This document shows, piece after piece, positions 27,699 to 35,235 of a stretch of 64,000 nucleotides of DNA (within the stretch, counting starts at the first letter, position 1; each line of letters begins with the position of its first letter). The notes below the pieces were generated by a model. It was not told the origin of the DNA and ran no database searches. It worked only from the letters and a program-made list of their open reading frames with translations. Source of the stretch: Rhodothermales bacterium. GTDB lineage: Bacteria > Bacteroidota > Rhodothermia > Rhodothermales > VXPQ01. A program made the position numbers and the translations under genes. The stretch covers positions 1,286,731-1,350,730 of the forward strand of contig OX638293.1 of the NCBI GenBank assembly GCA_951812335.1. The letters run 5' to 3'.

Positions 27699-28205
27699 CT
27701 AAGGCAGCCGCTTAACCGAGCAACCCGGCAGGGCTTTGTCCAGATCCTCGATACCTACGACGATACAGGAGGACATATATTCGCGTTTCCATGCTTCGCC
27801 TGTTTCGTTTCTGAGACGCGCTGTCAAGCGGTCGGTCAGGTTCATGAGCAGCGGCGGTTCGATGGACAAGCGTTCGATACCGATGACCACCACGTACCGC
27901 ATGGGTTTTGTATCTCGCTCCATCAGGTGAAGGAAGCTGTAGGTGGTTCGCGCCTTGGGTACGAGATGCTCATGCACCCAGGGCTTCGTCCGCATTTTTT
28001 CAATAAACTCCTGTCGTTCGTTGTCAGGTGCTTTCGAGTGTGACGGATCTTTGACTTCTACCAGTACGATATCTTTCTTCCCCTCGGCGATAAAATCCAC
28101 CGGATTCATTTGATGCGGCCAACTGGCTCCTTTACGGTCAAACTCTTCGGCCTCCCATGCATCGCCGAATGTGAACTCGAGTTCACCCTCTTGCAGAACA
28201 CTCAT
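27699..28205 (-). CDS. Putative PD-(D/E)XK nuclease partner of the AAA ATPase
   Basis: 168 residues. The segment VDFIAEGKKDIVLVEVKD fits the PD-(D/E)XK core (Asp37, Glu50, Lys52), with a possible extra Glu near residue 21. The remainder is mixed alpha/beta and not recognised. Its start overlaps the end of the ATPase gene by four bases (ATGA type), so the two are translationally coupled and probably form one complex. ATPase plus small nuclease is the layout of several antiphage systems (for example Septu-like pairs), but no named system is matched. The nuclease call rests on a short motif and needs a structure prediction. Confidence 0.55.
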   Translation of the reverse strand: MSVLQEGELEFTFGDAWEAEEFDRKGASWPHQMNPVDFIAEGKKDIVLVEVKDPSHSKAPDNERQEFIEKMRTKPWVHEHLVPKARTTYSFLHLMERDTKPMRYVVVIGIERLSIEPPLLMNLTDRLTARLRNETGEAWKREYMSSCIVVGIEDLDKALPGCSVKRLP

Positions 28206-29287
28206 TCATTTCCTCCCAGCGAGCGCTCGATGGAGCGGTCGTACAACGATGTGAACGCCTCGGAGATAGCGCTGTGTTCGAGACGGAACGGTTCCTCGGC
28301 CACTTCGCACTGTATCTCGTCGTCCGAATCGCTCCGGTAAAGCGCATAGAAACGCGCCTGATCGTCCTTCTTCATGCGAATATCCAGTTCCTTGAGGATC
28401 GCATAATCGTGCGTGGCGATGAAAATCTGAACGCCCATCCTTTGCAACTGCAACAGAATATCGACGAGCACGCCAACCACTTTAGGATTCAGATTCGCCT
28501 CGGGCTCGTCCCAGAAGAGGACAGAGCCGTTTAGTAGCGTACCGTTCTGAAGAAGAAGCCACAGGAGTCCCAGTTTACGCATACCTTCGGCAAGCAAGGT
28601 GAACTCAAGGTTGCCTCGCGTGTTTTTGAGGAAGAATTCCTCGTTTTTGACGATTACTTTGCCCGCAATCGCTTTCTGCAGGGAGTTCATGATTTGTTTA
28701 CGCGGTTTATCCATTGCTCCGCGCAAGGGCGGTCGGTAGGCGCGGTCGAGAATATCTGCGTAGACTTCCTCGAAGTGGATATCGCGTTGCGCATAGAGCG
28801 AACGGAAACCAGGCCCATTCGAGAGCATCTCTTTAACAGGTATAAAGACACTCTCGATGGGTTTTTCTAACCATCCGGCATAACCGGTGATGTGGGCGGA
28901 CGAGGGTTTCGACGAATGATTGGAAAAGGAAGCGCGGAGTTTCTGGTTCCCCCGCCAGACTTCGATGGCGCCTCGCACGCTTCCCTGTTGGCGCTTGACC
29001 AGACGTCCTATGGCGCGTCCGGACGGCAGAAAAACACTTGTGAGTTTTTCCGCAAGGTTTTTCTTCGTTTGGGCGATGTCGCAGGCAGCGTACGCCACTT
29101 TCAGCAAATGGGTCTTACCCGTGCCGTTGGCCCCAATGAACACATTGACGCCCGAACTCAAATTCAGATCGAGATGTTTAAAGGCAGTGAATCGCTCAAG
29201 GCGTATGCGCGTCAGCGTTTCGACTTCGTTTACTGACGAACCGGGGGCCGAGTCGGAGACTTGCGGCATTTCAGAAATTTCGTTCAT
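28202..29287 (-). CDS. AAA-family ATPase (AAA_21/RecF-like)
   Basis: 361 residues with an SMC/ABC-type ATPase core. N-terminal ITRIRLERF-type strand is seen here as TRIRLERFTAFKHLDLNL. Walker A is IGANGTGKTH (residues ~51-60), a signature-like segment is LLAEGMRKLGLLW, Walker B is LFWDEPEANLNPK, and the H-loop is IFIATHDYAILK. This matches the single-polypeptide ATPases that pair with nucleases in defence or abortive-infection modules. Upstream (29355-29413) lies an IS end fragment that separates it from the MNT gene. Confidence 0.85.
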   Translation of the reverse strand: MNEISEMPQVSDSAPGSSVNEVETLTRIRLERFTAFKHLDLNLSSGVNVFIGANGTGKTHLLKVAYAACDIAQTKKNLAEKLTSVFLPSGRAIGRLVKRQQGSVRGAIEVWRGNQKLRASFSNHSSKPSSAHITGYAGWLEKPIESVFIPVKEMLSNGPGFRSLYAQRDIHFEEVYADILDRAYRPPLRGAMDKPRKQIMNSLQKAIAGKVIVKNEEFFLKNTRGNLEFTLLAEGMRKLGLLWLLLQNGTLLNGSVLFWDEPEANLNPKVVGVLVDILLQLQRMGVQIFIATHDYAILKELDIRMKKDDQARFYALYRSDSDDEIQCEVAEEPFRLEHSAISEAFTSLYDRSIERSLGGNE

Positions 29288-29354
29288 TGGCTGTGGCGCA
29301 GAATATCCGTGTGCGTCTTGACATGGACTCTCGTCGGGTTAATTGTATTAGGAG

Positions 29355-29413
29355 TAAGGTCGCAAAAGTACACCTTAATTTCTGCAAAAATCTGTCCAAT
29401 CAATCCGAACCGC
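29355..29413 (-). mobile_element. Solo end of the IS3-type element seen at 46.8 kb
   Basis: On the minus strand this reads GGTTCGGATTGATTGGACAG, then TTAAGGTGTACTTTTGCGAC, closely matching 46821-46880 (GGTTCGGTTTGATTGGACAG, then GTAAGGTGTACTGTTGCGAC) at the left end of the IS3 remnant. No transposase follows, so it is a leftover end or deletion scar. Confidence 0.7.
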
Positions 29414-29442
29414 CCCTGAGAGACATATCGAGCAAGTTCGCT

Positions 29443-29763
29443 TCAGTATCCCGCCTGCTCATACTGCACCTCGTACGACGCCAGGATATCTTTCCTGCGA
29501 ATGTGATTTCGGCTTGCTTCGATTCCCCTGAAGGTATGTATGTCCGCCTGTTTGCGGAGCAGTTTGCTCAATTCTCGTTCCATGCGGGCGACGCCGAAAA
29601 AACCGATGGATTTTTCCGGTGCAAACTCCACCAGCACATCCACGTCGCTTTCGGGGGTGAAGTCTTCTCGCAAGACCGATCCGAAGAGCGCCAGACGCAG
29701 GATATGGTTGCGTCGGCAAAAGGAGGCGATTTCGTCGCACGGTATGTCGATTCGTGCAGGCAT
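29443..29763 (-). CDS. Minimal nucleotidyltransferase (MntA-type antitoxin), orphan
   Basis: 106 residues with the polymerase-beta minimal nucleotidyltransferase motif LALFGSVLREDFTPESDVDV (GS-x10-DVD) and a downstream third acidic site region ADIHTFRG. In HEPN-MNT toxin-antitoxin pairs this protein AMPylates and neutralises a HEPN RNase. No HEPN gene is found on either side: the downstream side ends in the IS scar at 29355-29413, and upstream there is no ORF of the right type. It is therefore an orphan, probably left after loss of the toxin gene. Confidence 0.85.
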   Translation of the reverse strand: MPARIDIPCDEIASFCRRNHILRLALFGSVLREDFTPESDVDVLVEFAPEKSIGFFGVARMERELSKLLRKQADIHTFRGIEASRNHIRRKDILASYEVQYEQAGY

Positions 29764-30061
29764 GGGTCCAAATTCGCCGGATGGTTATTGGTTATGGTAC
29801 GATGAAAAAATGCGATGTTCCGTCCTTTTTGAGGTGCTTCCGCGTCGGGAAGCGCCTGGACGGCAGGTAAAAAATACCCCCTGCGCATACTTCGTTTGCA
29901 CACCTCGACATGGAAAAAATCCGGTGAGGCCGTATATCGCCGTACCCGTATCGACGCCGTGCCGCATCGACATCATGCCGCATGTGGCGTCACGCCCAAT
30001 CCCCATGACCCCCTCCACCGCCCCTAGTACGTATTTTAACTTGCATATTCCGTTATGAAAT
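29764..30061. other. Gene-free interval before the first T9SS CBM-like gene
   Basis: About 300 bases with no convincing reading frame on either strand and no recognised RNA. A small palindrome starts just after it. Confidence 0.6.
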
Positions 30062-30076
30062 TGTAAAGTATTTACA
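30062..30076. promoter_or_regulatory. TGTAAA-GTA-TTTACA inverted repeat upstream of CBM-like gene
   Basis: Perfect 6-bp arms around a 3-base spacer, overlapping a second small palindrome TACATTGTA at 30073-30081. The same TACATTGTA followed by AAG occurs at 32434-32442, just before the GH53 gene, so a shared operator or promoter element is possible. Confidence 0.4.
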
Positions 30077-30155
30077 TTGTACCTTGCGGGAGGCACCGTG
30101 CGCGGCGCTCCTCATTCATCATATTCACTTGCTCATTCTCTCAGCACACAAGATT

Positions 30156-32231
30156 ATGCAGGTTTTTACGACAACGAAAGCTCGGATCGTACGCGGCTCC
30201 GCGCTTTTTCTTATGCTCGCTTTCGCTGCGGGCTTCGGCGCGCAGGATGCGCTTGCGCAGCGTACCGTTACGCTGCACCTGAATACGGCCTCGGCGCCGG
30301 ACACGCTTACCGCCGTGAATGACATCCAGGTTCGCGGTTCGCTCACGGACGCGAATGGGCATGTCGAGGGCGCGGACACGTTGCCCGACGGCAATGTCAT
30401 CGACTGGAACGACGACACCACGCTCCGGCCCATGAACATTGGGGGCGACTACTGGTCCGTTTCCTTCCAGCTTCCGAACGACAACGGCCTCGAGTTCAAG
30501 TTCTGGGCTACGCTGGTCAACCCGGACCATAACATGGGCGTGGAATGGGAAGACGGCGACAACCACATCATCGAGGCGGGCGCGGACGATATCGAAATGG
30601 CCCTGCACTTTTTCAACAAGAGCGGCGGTAATCAAGAAGGCGGCTACGAGTGGCGCCCCTATGAGCCGGCAGGCGCGGACAGCATTGCGGTCTGGTTCCG
30701 CGTGTTCGCGTACACTGACGGCGGCGTCACCGCCGGATACGATCGCGCCGACGCGGCGCAGACCGCGGAAGTCCGTGGCACTCCCGATACGGGCGGCCCG
30801 CTTACCTGGGACGCCATGACGGGCGTGAAACTCGCCAAAGAGCGCGACGACGACACGATGCCGGGCTACGATCTGTACTCGGGCGTGGGCTACTTCCCGG
30901 TTTCTGCGGCAGGCATGGAGCAGGAGTACAAATTCGTCGTAGGAACGGACGGATGGGAATCCTCCGAAAACCGGAAATTCGTTATCCCGACGGCGGACAC
31001 GACGCTGCACTGGGCTTCTTTTGCCGACACCGATCCGATCACGGAGGCGCTTGTCGAAGGCTCCGTCATCTTCGCCGTGGACACCAAGCCGCTGGAAGAC
31101 ATCAATGTGTACAATGTGGCCCGGGGCGATTCGCTCGAAGTGCGGGGCGATTTCAACGGCTGGGGGTGCGAAGACCCGACCTTGTGCGAACTCCTGCGCG
31201 AGCCCGGTTCGACGACCTTCGAAAACTCGGTCGTGCTTACGCTGGTCTCCGGCGCCGAGTTGAGCTACAAGTTCTTCATCAATTTCCACGATACGAACTT
31301 CATGAATGAGTTCGGCGTGGAGCCGGTTTCCGGCTGGGAGGAACCCATTACCCGGACGGGTGCGAACCGACTGTTCACTTTCGAAGGCGCCGCAGATCAG
31401 GACCTTGGGGTGCAGTATTTCAACGACATTGCGGACGGAAACATCCTTTTCCCCGGCACCTCCGTGAAACTCACGATGAGCGTGGACATGAACTCGGCGC
31501 TGAATCCCGTAACGGCCGATCCGTTCGATCCCGCCCGGGATTCCGTGGTGGTGAGTTTCAATGACGAAATCTGGAAATTCACTATGGATCTGCCCCGCAC
31601 CGGCGACGACGCCTGGCGGAACGACGGCCGGCTGTATCTGCTTGACGACGACGGGGACATGGTCTATGAGGCCACCGTAGAGATCGGGGGCGTTACCCGT
31701 AACGGCATTGCGCTCGGCACGTACAGCGGCCTCCAGTACAAGTACCAGTACATCAATCCGGACGCCATGACGGAGAGCGGCGAACAGGGCGGCGGCTTCG
31801 GCGATCTGGGCCGGAACCGGGTCCGGTACATCGTGCCGAACGACGACGGATCCTGGCCCGCCTCGTTCACGTTCGAAACGGATATGTACCAGGAGGAGGG
31901 ACTTCTTCCGTTCGAGGAGAATCCCGCCATCGTGACTTCCGTGGAGCCGGTCGGCGCCGAACTGCCCACGCAGGTGACGCTTGGGGCGAACTACCCGAAT
32001 CCGTTCAACCCCGTCACCACGTTCGAGTACGCCATCGACCAGGCGCTCCATGTGACGCTCAAGGTCTACGACACGCTGGGCCGCGAAGTGGCCACCCTCG
32101 TGGACGGCGTGCAGCAGGCGGCGAACTACCAGGTGCGGTTCGACGGCGCAGGGCTGGCGAGCGGCATGTATCTGTACCGCCTCGAAACGCCCGGCCAGGT
32201 GTTGACGCGGCGCATGATCCTGATGAAGTAA
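30156..32231 (+). CDS. Secreted multi-domain carbohydrate-binding-like protein with T9SS sorting domain
   Basis: 691 residues from the ATG at 30156 (MQVFTTTKARIVRG), with a signal peptide ending ALAQR. The body consists of repeated beta-sandwich modules resembling starch-binding CBM20/CBM48-like folds (LEFKFWATLVNPDHNMGVEW, EYKFVVGTDGWESSENRKF, LEVRGDFNGWG then LSYKFFINF). The last ~85 residues are a T9SS type A domain (NYPNPFNPVTTFEYAID, YDTLGREVATLVDGV, SGMYLYRLETP). No catalytic domain was found, so a binding role on the cell surface next to GH53 and GH13 enzymes is inferred. An in-frame ATG at 30084 would add 24 residues ahead of the signal peptide and is disfavoured. Confidence 0.83.
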   Translation: MQVFTTTKARIVRGSALFLMLAFAAGFGAQDALAQRTVTLHLNTASAPDTLTAVNDIQVRGSLTDANGHVEGADTLPDGNVIDWNDDTTLRPMNIGGDYWSVSFQLPNDNGLEFKFWATLVNPDHNMGVEWEDGDNHIIEAGADDIEMALHFFNKSGGNQEGGYEWRPYEPAGADSIAVWFRVFAYTDGGVTAGYDRADAAQTAEVRGTPDTGGPLTWDAMTGVKLAKERDDDTMPGYDLYSGVGYFPVSAAGMEQEYKFVVGTDGWESSENRKFVIPTADTTLHWASFADTDPITEALVEGSVIFAVDTKPLEDINVYNVARGDSLEVRGDFNGWGCEDPTLCELLREPGSTTFENSVVLTLVSGAELSYKFFINFHDTNFMNEFGVEPVSGWEEPITRTGANRLFTFEGAADQDLGVQYFNDIADGNILFPGTSVKLTMSVDMNSALNPVTADPFDPARDSVVVSFNDEIWKFTMDLPRTGDDAWRNDGRLYLLDDDGDMVYEATVEIGGVTRNGIALGTYSGLQYKYQYINPDAMTESGEQGGGFGDLGRNRVRYIVPNDDGSWPASFTFETDMYQEEGLLPFEENPAIVTSVEPVGAELPTQVTLGANYPNPFNPVTTFEYAIDQALHVTLKVYDTLGREVATLVDGVQQAANYQVRFDGAGLASGMYLYRLETPGQVLTRRMILMK

Positions 32232-32234
32232 TTC

Positions 32235-32336
32235 GATAAGTAACGAGTTACGCACACATCTCACCGATGTGAACCGGCGCGGGTGGTGCGGTCAGGTTGC
32301 CGAAAGGCAGCCTCCGCGTCATCCGCGTTTCGGGTT
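32235..32336 (+). repeat. 3' repeat with CACATC/GATGTG hairpin, copy 1
   Basis: About 100 bases directly after the CBM-like gene: GATAAGTAAC, hairpin CACATC-TCACC-GATGTG, then TGGTGCGGTCAGGTTGCCG and CCGCGTTTCG. The same block follows the GH53 gene at 34056-34158. Either a shared 3'-UTR element or part of a duplicated segment. Confidence 0.7.
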
Positions 32337-32468
32337 TAAGGGGGATGTAAAGACAAAAGTCGCCAAAGGGATTCTCGGTCGGTCGCTGTTAATCCTCAAT
32401 GACCATGCAGTGTATTCAATGGTTTGCATATAATACATTGTAAAGACCTTGCCAACCCACCGACCGCC

Positions 32469-34058
32469 ATGTCTCCGCTTGCCAGAAAGGTCCGGTTTTT
32501 TCCAGCGCTGTGCGCCTTGTTTGCGGCGAGCGCGCTGGCGTCCCCGGATGCGGAGGATCGCTTTCGGCAGGACATATTTATACAGGGCAGCCCCCGGCAG
32601 GACCGACCTGCCCGGCACAATATTTTCTGGCAGGACCGGAACGGGCGCGACCCGGATTCCTTGCGCGGCGAGGCGGACAGCCGCCGCGCGGGGCATTCCG
32701 CCGCCGAGCCGGTGTTTATAGGCGCCGATCTCTCCTACGTCAACGAAATGGAAGAATGCGGCGGGGTCTACCGCGAAAACGGGTGGAGGGTGGACCCCTT
32801 TGTCCTTTTTGCCGAGCGGGGCGCCAATCTCGCGCGCGTTCGTTTGTGGCACACGCCTCCCAGCGAGTACAGCGCGTTCCCCGACGCGCAGCGCACGATT
32901 CGGCGCGCCAAAGACGCCGGCATGCAGGTGCTGCTGGACTTTCATTATTCCGATCACTGGGCCGATCCCGGCAAACAGGTTCCCCCTGCCGCCTGGGATG
33001 GGTTGACCGTAGACGGGATGCGGGATTCGGTCTATGCCTATACCCGCCGTGTGCTGGACCATCTCGCAGACGAAGACCTGCTCCCCGAAATGGTGCAGAT
33101 CGGCAATGAAATCAACCCCGGTTTTCTCTTGCCCCACGGCAGCCGTAGCCGCTGGGCGCAGTTGCGCAAATTGCTGGAGGCCGGCATCCGGGCGGTGCGC
33201 GACGCAGCCGAGGAGCGCGAAACCCACATCGACGTGATGCTGCATGTGGCGCAGCCCGAACACGCCATGAGCTGGTTTGCCGAAGCCGCGCGGGCGGGTC
33301 TGGAAGATTACGACGTGGTGGGCATTTCCTACTACAGCCTATGGTCCACCGTCCCGCTGGCGGAATTGTCCGACCATATCGAGGCGCTTATGTCTTCTTT
33401 CGCGCCCCGAGACCTGCTGGTGGTGGAGACGGGCTACCCCTGGACCTTGTCCGGCGCCGATCCTGCGAACAACATTCTGGGGAGGGATGCGCTGGTATCC
33501 GGCTATCCCGCCACGCCCGCAGGGCAGAAAGCGTACCTTACAGACATGACGCAGGAGGTATTCGACGGCGGCGGCGGGGGCGTGGCGTACTGGGAGCCGG
33601 GCTGGATTACCACCCGTTGCTCCACCCCCTGGGGGAGGGGTTCGCACTGGGAGAACGCAACCTTTTTCGATTTCAGCGAAGGCAACGAAGTGCTGCCGGG
33701 CATCGACTTTATAAAGCATCCCTACGATTTTCCCGAAGGGCGCACCGGCCCGGTCCCTTCCGATCCCACGTCTGCGGAGCATGAAGAACTGCCTGTTTCC
33801 GTGGAGCTTTCAGGGAATTACCCGAACCCCTTCAATCCGGAAACGACGATCGAGTATGCGCTGCCTCGGGCGGCGGAGGTGCGGCTTGCCGTATACGACC
33901 TGCTGGGCAGGGAAGTAGCGCTTCTTGTGGACGGCGTCCGGCAGGCCGCAACCCACCGGGTGCGGTTCGACGCTTCCGGGCTGCCAAGCGGCATGTATAT
34001 TTATCGTATAAAAAATTTCGATCAGGTATTGACAAGGCGCATGATTTTTCTTAGATAA
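32469..34058 (+). CDS. Secreted GH53 arabinogalactan endo-beta-1,4-galactanase with T9SS domain
   Basis: 529 residues; signal peptide FFPALCALFAASALAS from the ATG at 32469. The GH53 barrel spans about residues 80-400: FIGADLSYVNEMEECGGVY, ARVRLWHTP, VLLDFHYSDHWADPGKQ, acid/base Glu in QIGNEINPG (~212), nucleophile Glu in VVETGYPW (~318). Enzymes of this family cut beta-1,4-galactan side chains of pectin. The C-terminus is a T9SS type A domain (NYPNPFNPETTIEYALP, YDLLGREVALLVDGV). A partial, broken duplicate of this gene lies downstream (34199-34390 and 35150-35235). Confidence 0.93.
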   Translation: MSPLARKVRFFPALCALFAASALASPDAEDRFRQDIFIQGSPRQDRPARHNIFWQDRNGRDPDSLRGEADSRRAGHSAAEPVFIGADLSYVNEMEECGGVYRENGWRVDPFVLFAERGANLARVRLWHTPPSEYSAFPDAQRTIRRAKDAGMQVLLDFHYSDHWADPGKQVPPAAWDGLTVDGMRDSVYAYTRRVLDHLADEDLLPEMVQIGNEINPGFLLPHGSRSRWAQLRKLLEAGIRAVRDAAEERETHIDVMLHVAQPEHAMSWFAEAARAGLEDYDVVGISYYSLWSTVPLAELSDHIEALMSSFAPRDLLVVETGYPWTLSGADPANNILGRDALVSGYPATPAGQKAYLTDMTQEVFDGGGGGVAYWEPGWITTRCSTPWGRGSHWENATFFDFSEGNEVLPGIDFIKHPYDFPEGRTGPVPSDPTSAEHEELPVSVELSGNYPNPFNPETTIEYALPRAAEVRLAVYDLLGREVALLVDGVRQAATHRVRFDASGLPSGMYIYRIKNFDQVLTRRMIFLR

Positions 34059-34158
34059 GCAACTACGGACACATCTCATAGATGTGAATCGAGTGCGGTT
34101 GGTGCGGTCAGGTTGCCGGAAGGCGGTCTCCGTGTCAGCCGCGTTTCGATTTTCAGGA
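34056..34158 (+). repeat. 3' repeat with CACATC/GATGTG hairpin, copy 2
   Basis: Copy of the block at 32235-32336 with hairpin CACATC-TCATA-GATGTG and the shared GGTGCGGTCAGGTTGCCG. It sits directly after the GH53 stop codon and before the GH53 5' pseudogene, so the two copies bracket the GH53 gene. Confidence 0.7.
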
Positions 34159-34198
34159 TGTTTCTGCGCGCCTCAGATTCGCCCGTTCGCCGGTCGCC

Positions 34199-34390
34199 AT
34201 GTCCTCGTTCGTCAGGAAAGGCCGGTTTCTTCTCGCCCCGTGTGTCTTGCTGGCGGTATGCGGCGTGATGCTCCAGCGACCCGCTCCCGGACCGTGCGTG
34301 GTGACAGGGGAGCGGTGTTTTTGTGCCGGAGGAGGCTATCCGGACCGGGGAAACAGGCCTAATCCTGCGAAACCAGTATATACGGGTTGA
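34199..34390 (+). pseudogene. GH53 5' fragment (duplicated signal peptide region)
   Basis: An ORF of 63 codons starting MSSFVRKGRFLLAPCVLLAV that parallels the GH53 N-terminus (MSPLARKVRFFPALCALFAA) at both protein and DNA level. It ends PAKPVYTG then stop where GH53 has AEPVFIG. The catalytic domain is missing. It is the left part of a decayed tandem copy. Confidence 0.65.
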
Positions 34391-34673
34391 CGATCGCCCG
34401 TTCGCCGAAACGCTTGAGGAGCATGTGTTGGATTTCGTTTTCCTCCCGGAGGTTCTCGTCGCGGATTAATCGCTGAACCCTGGGTTGTCCCATGCCGGGA
34501 ATGCGCGCTACGAAAAACGGCCAAAGCGCCCTGGATTCGTAGTGTTCCTCAAGCTGCGGAAAGTTTACGACAGGGCGGACATCGGCCCGGCGTCGATAAG
34601 CGTCGGAGTACTCGAAATGCCATGTTCCATTGTGTAGCCACAGGCGCCCTATATCCAGATCGCGATCTTTCAA
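34359..34673 (-). CDS. HipA N-terminal-subdomain (HipS-like) protein, start degraded
   Basis: About 104 residues. WHFEYSDAYRRRADVRPVVN and YESRALWPFFVARIPGMGQ match the N-terminal subdomain of HipA kinases, which exists as a separate small protein (HipS) in HipBST toxin-antitoxin systems. No ATG exists in frame: upstream codons read REEKACFLL then the TTG at 34673, and a stop lies ~20 codons further up, so the start is TTG or the gene is broken. No HipT kinase follows; the downstream side runs into the GH53 fragment. Likely a stranded remnant. Confidence 0.55.
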   Translation of the reverse strand: MKDRDLDIGRLWLHNGTWHFEYSDAYRRRADVRPVVNFPQLEEHYESRALWPFFVARIPGMGQPRVQRLIRDENLREENEIQHMLLKRFGERAIVNPYILVSQD

Positions 34674-34842
34674 CAGGAAGCAGGCTTTTTCTTCTCGGGA
34701 TTTCGGGCGTTTGCTGGCGCCTGCGAGGGATCATATTTTTTTCAGCATTGCGATCATGGGGCGGTTCGGGTTTGCAGGGCACTGGATAACCGTTCCATAC
34801 GCTGTTGCAGGCAATTCAGGATCATTTCCCGGCGCAAGTTGC

Positions 34843-35088
34843 TCATGAGCGGGCTTGCCCGGTCATTCCGGGAGGGCGCATGCGTATAAAGTCCTTGGGC
34901 GCATCCCCGGTAATGCCTCGATCTTCCACGGTATAATCCTTGCCGGGCAAGACAGATAGTGCCCCGGGAGCAATCTCGAAGCCCGAGAACTTGCGAATTT
35001 TCTCATGTGCCAGTCGGTGGGCCAATGCAATCAGGGTAGAGATGAATCGGGACAACGAAAATACGCGAAGGCCTCTGCTACGTTGCAC
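34843..35088 (-). CDS. Small hypothetical protein upstream of HipS-like gene
   Basis: 81 codons (MQRSRGLRVFSLSRFISTL at the start, DAPKDFIRMRPPG near the end), unrecognised. Its stop overlaps an ATG that opens a 30-codon frame (MSNLRREMILNCLQQRMERL), in ATGA configuration on the same strand, leading toward the HipS-like ORF. The three could be the remains of one small toxin-antitoxin operon. It may also be the 3' part of a longer lost gene. Confidence 0.35.
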   Translation of the reverse strand: MQRSRGLRVFSLSRFISTLIALAHRLAHEKIRKFSGFEIAPGALSVLPGKDYTVEDRGITGDAPKDFIRMRPPGMTGQARS

Positions 35089-35149
35089 GGAACAAACATG
35101 ATCTGATGAATCTCGACGATGTTTTCACGGTTAATGCATTGTCCTTTGG

Positions 35150-35235
35150 CGTACGCCAACGAAGTGCTGCCGGGTATCGACTTCATGAATTATGCCTACG
35201 ATCTTCCCTAAGGGCGCAGCCGCCCGTCCCCGGAT
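35150..35235 (+). pseudogene. GH53 3' fragment overlapping the GH13 gene start
   Basis: AACGAAGTGCTGCCGGGTAT and TACGATCTTCCC...GGGCGCA parallel 33686-33760 of the GH53 gene (AACGAAGTGCTGCCGGGCAT; protein NEVLPGIDF). A stop interrupts the GH53 frame. The fragment provides the DNA in which the following GH13 gene begins. Confidence 0.65.

Noticed and set aside
29785-30096. 103-codon minus-strand ORF as the missing HEPN toxin
   Set aside because: No HEPN R-x4-6-H motif in a helical context; Gly/Arg-rich composition; treated as non-coding.
30141-32264. 707-codon minus-strand open frame, and similar long frames at 35183-37843 and 57380-59383
   Set aside because: All are antisense to genes with clear T9SS, GH13 or TonB motifs and show only shadow composition.
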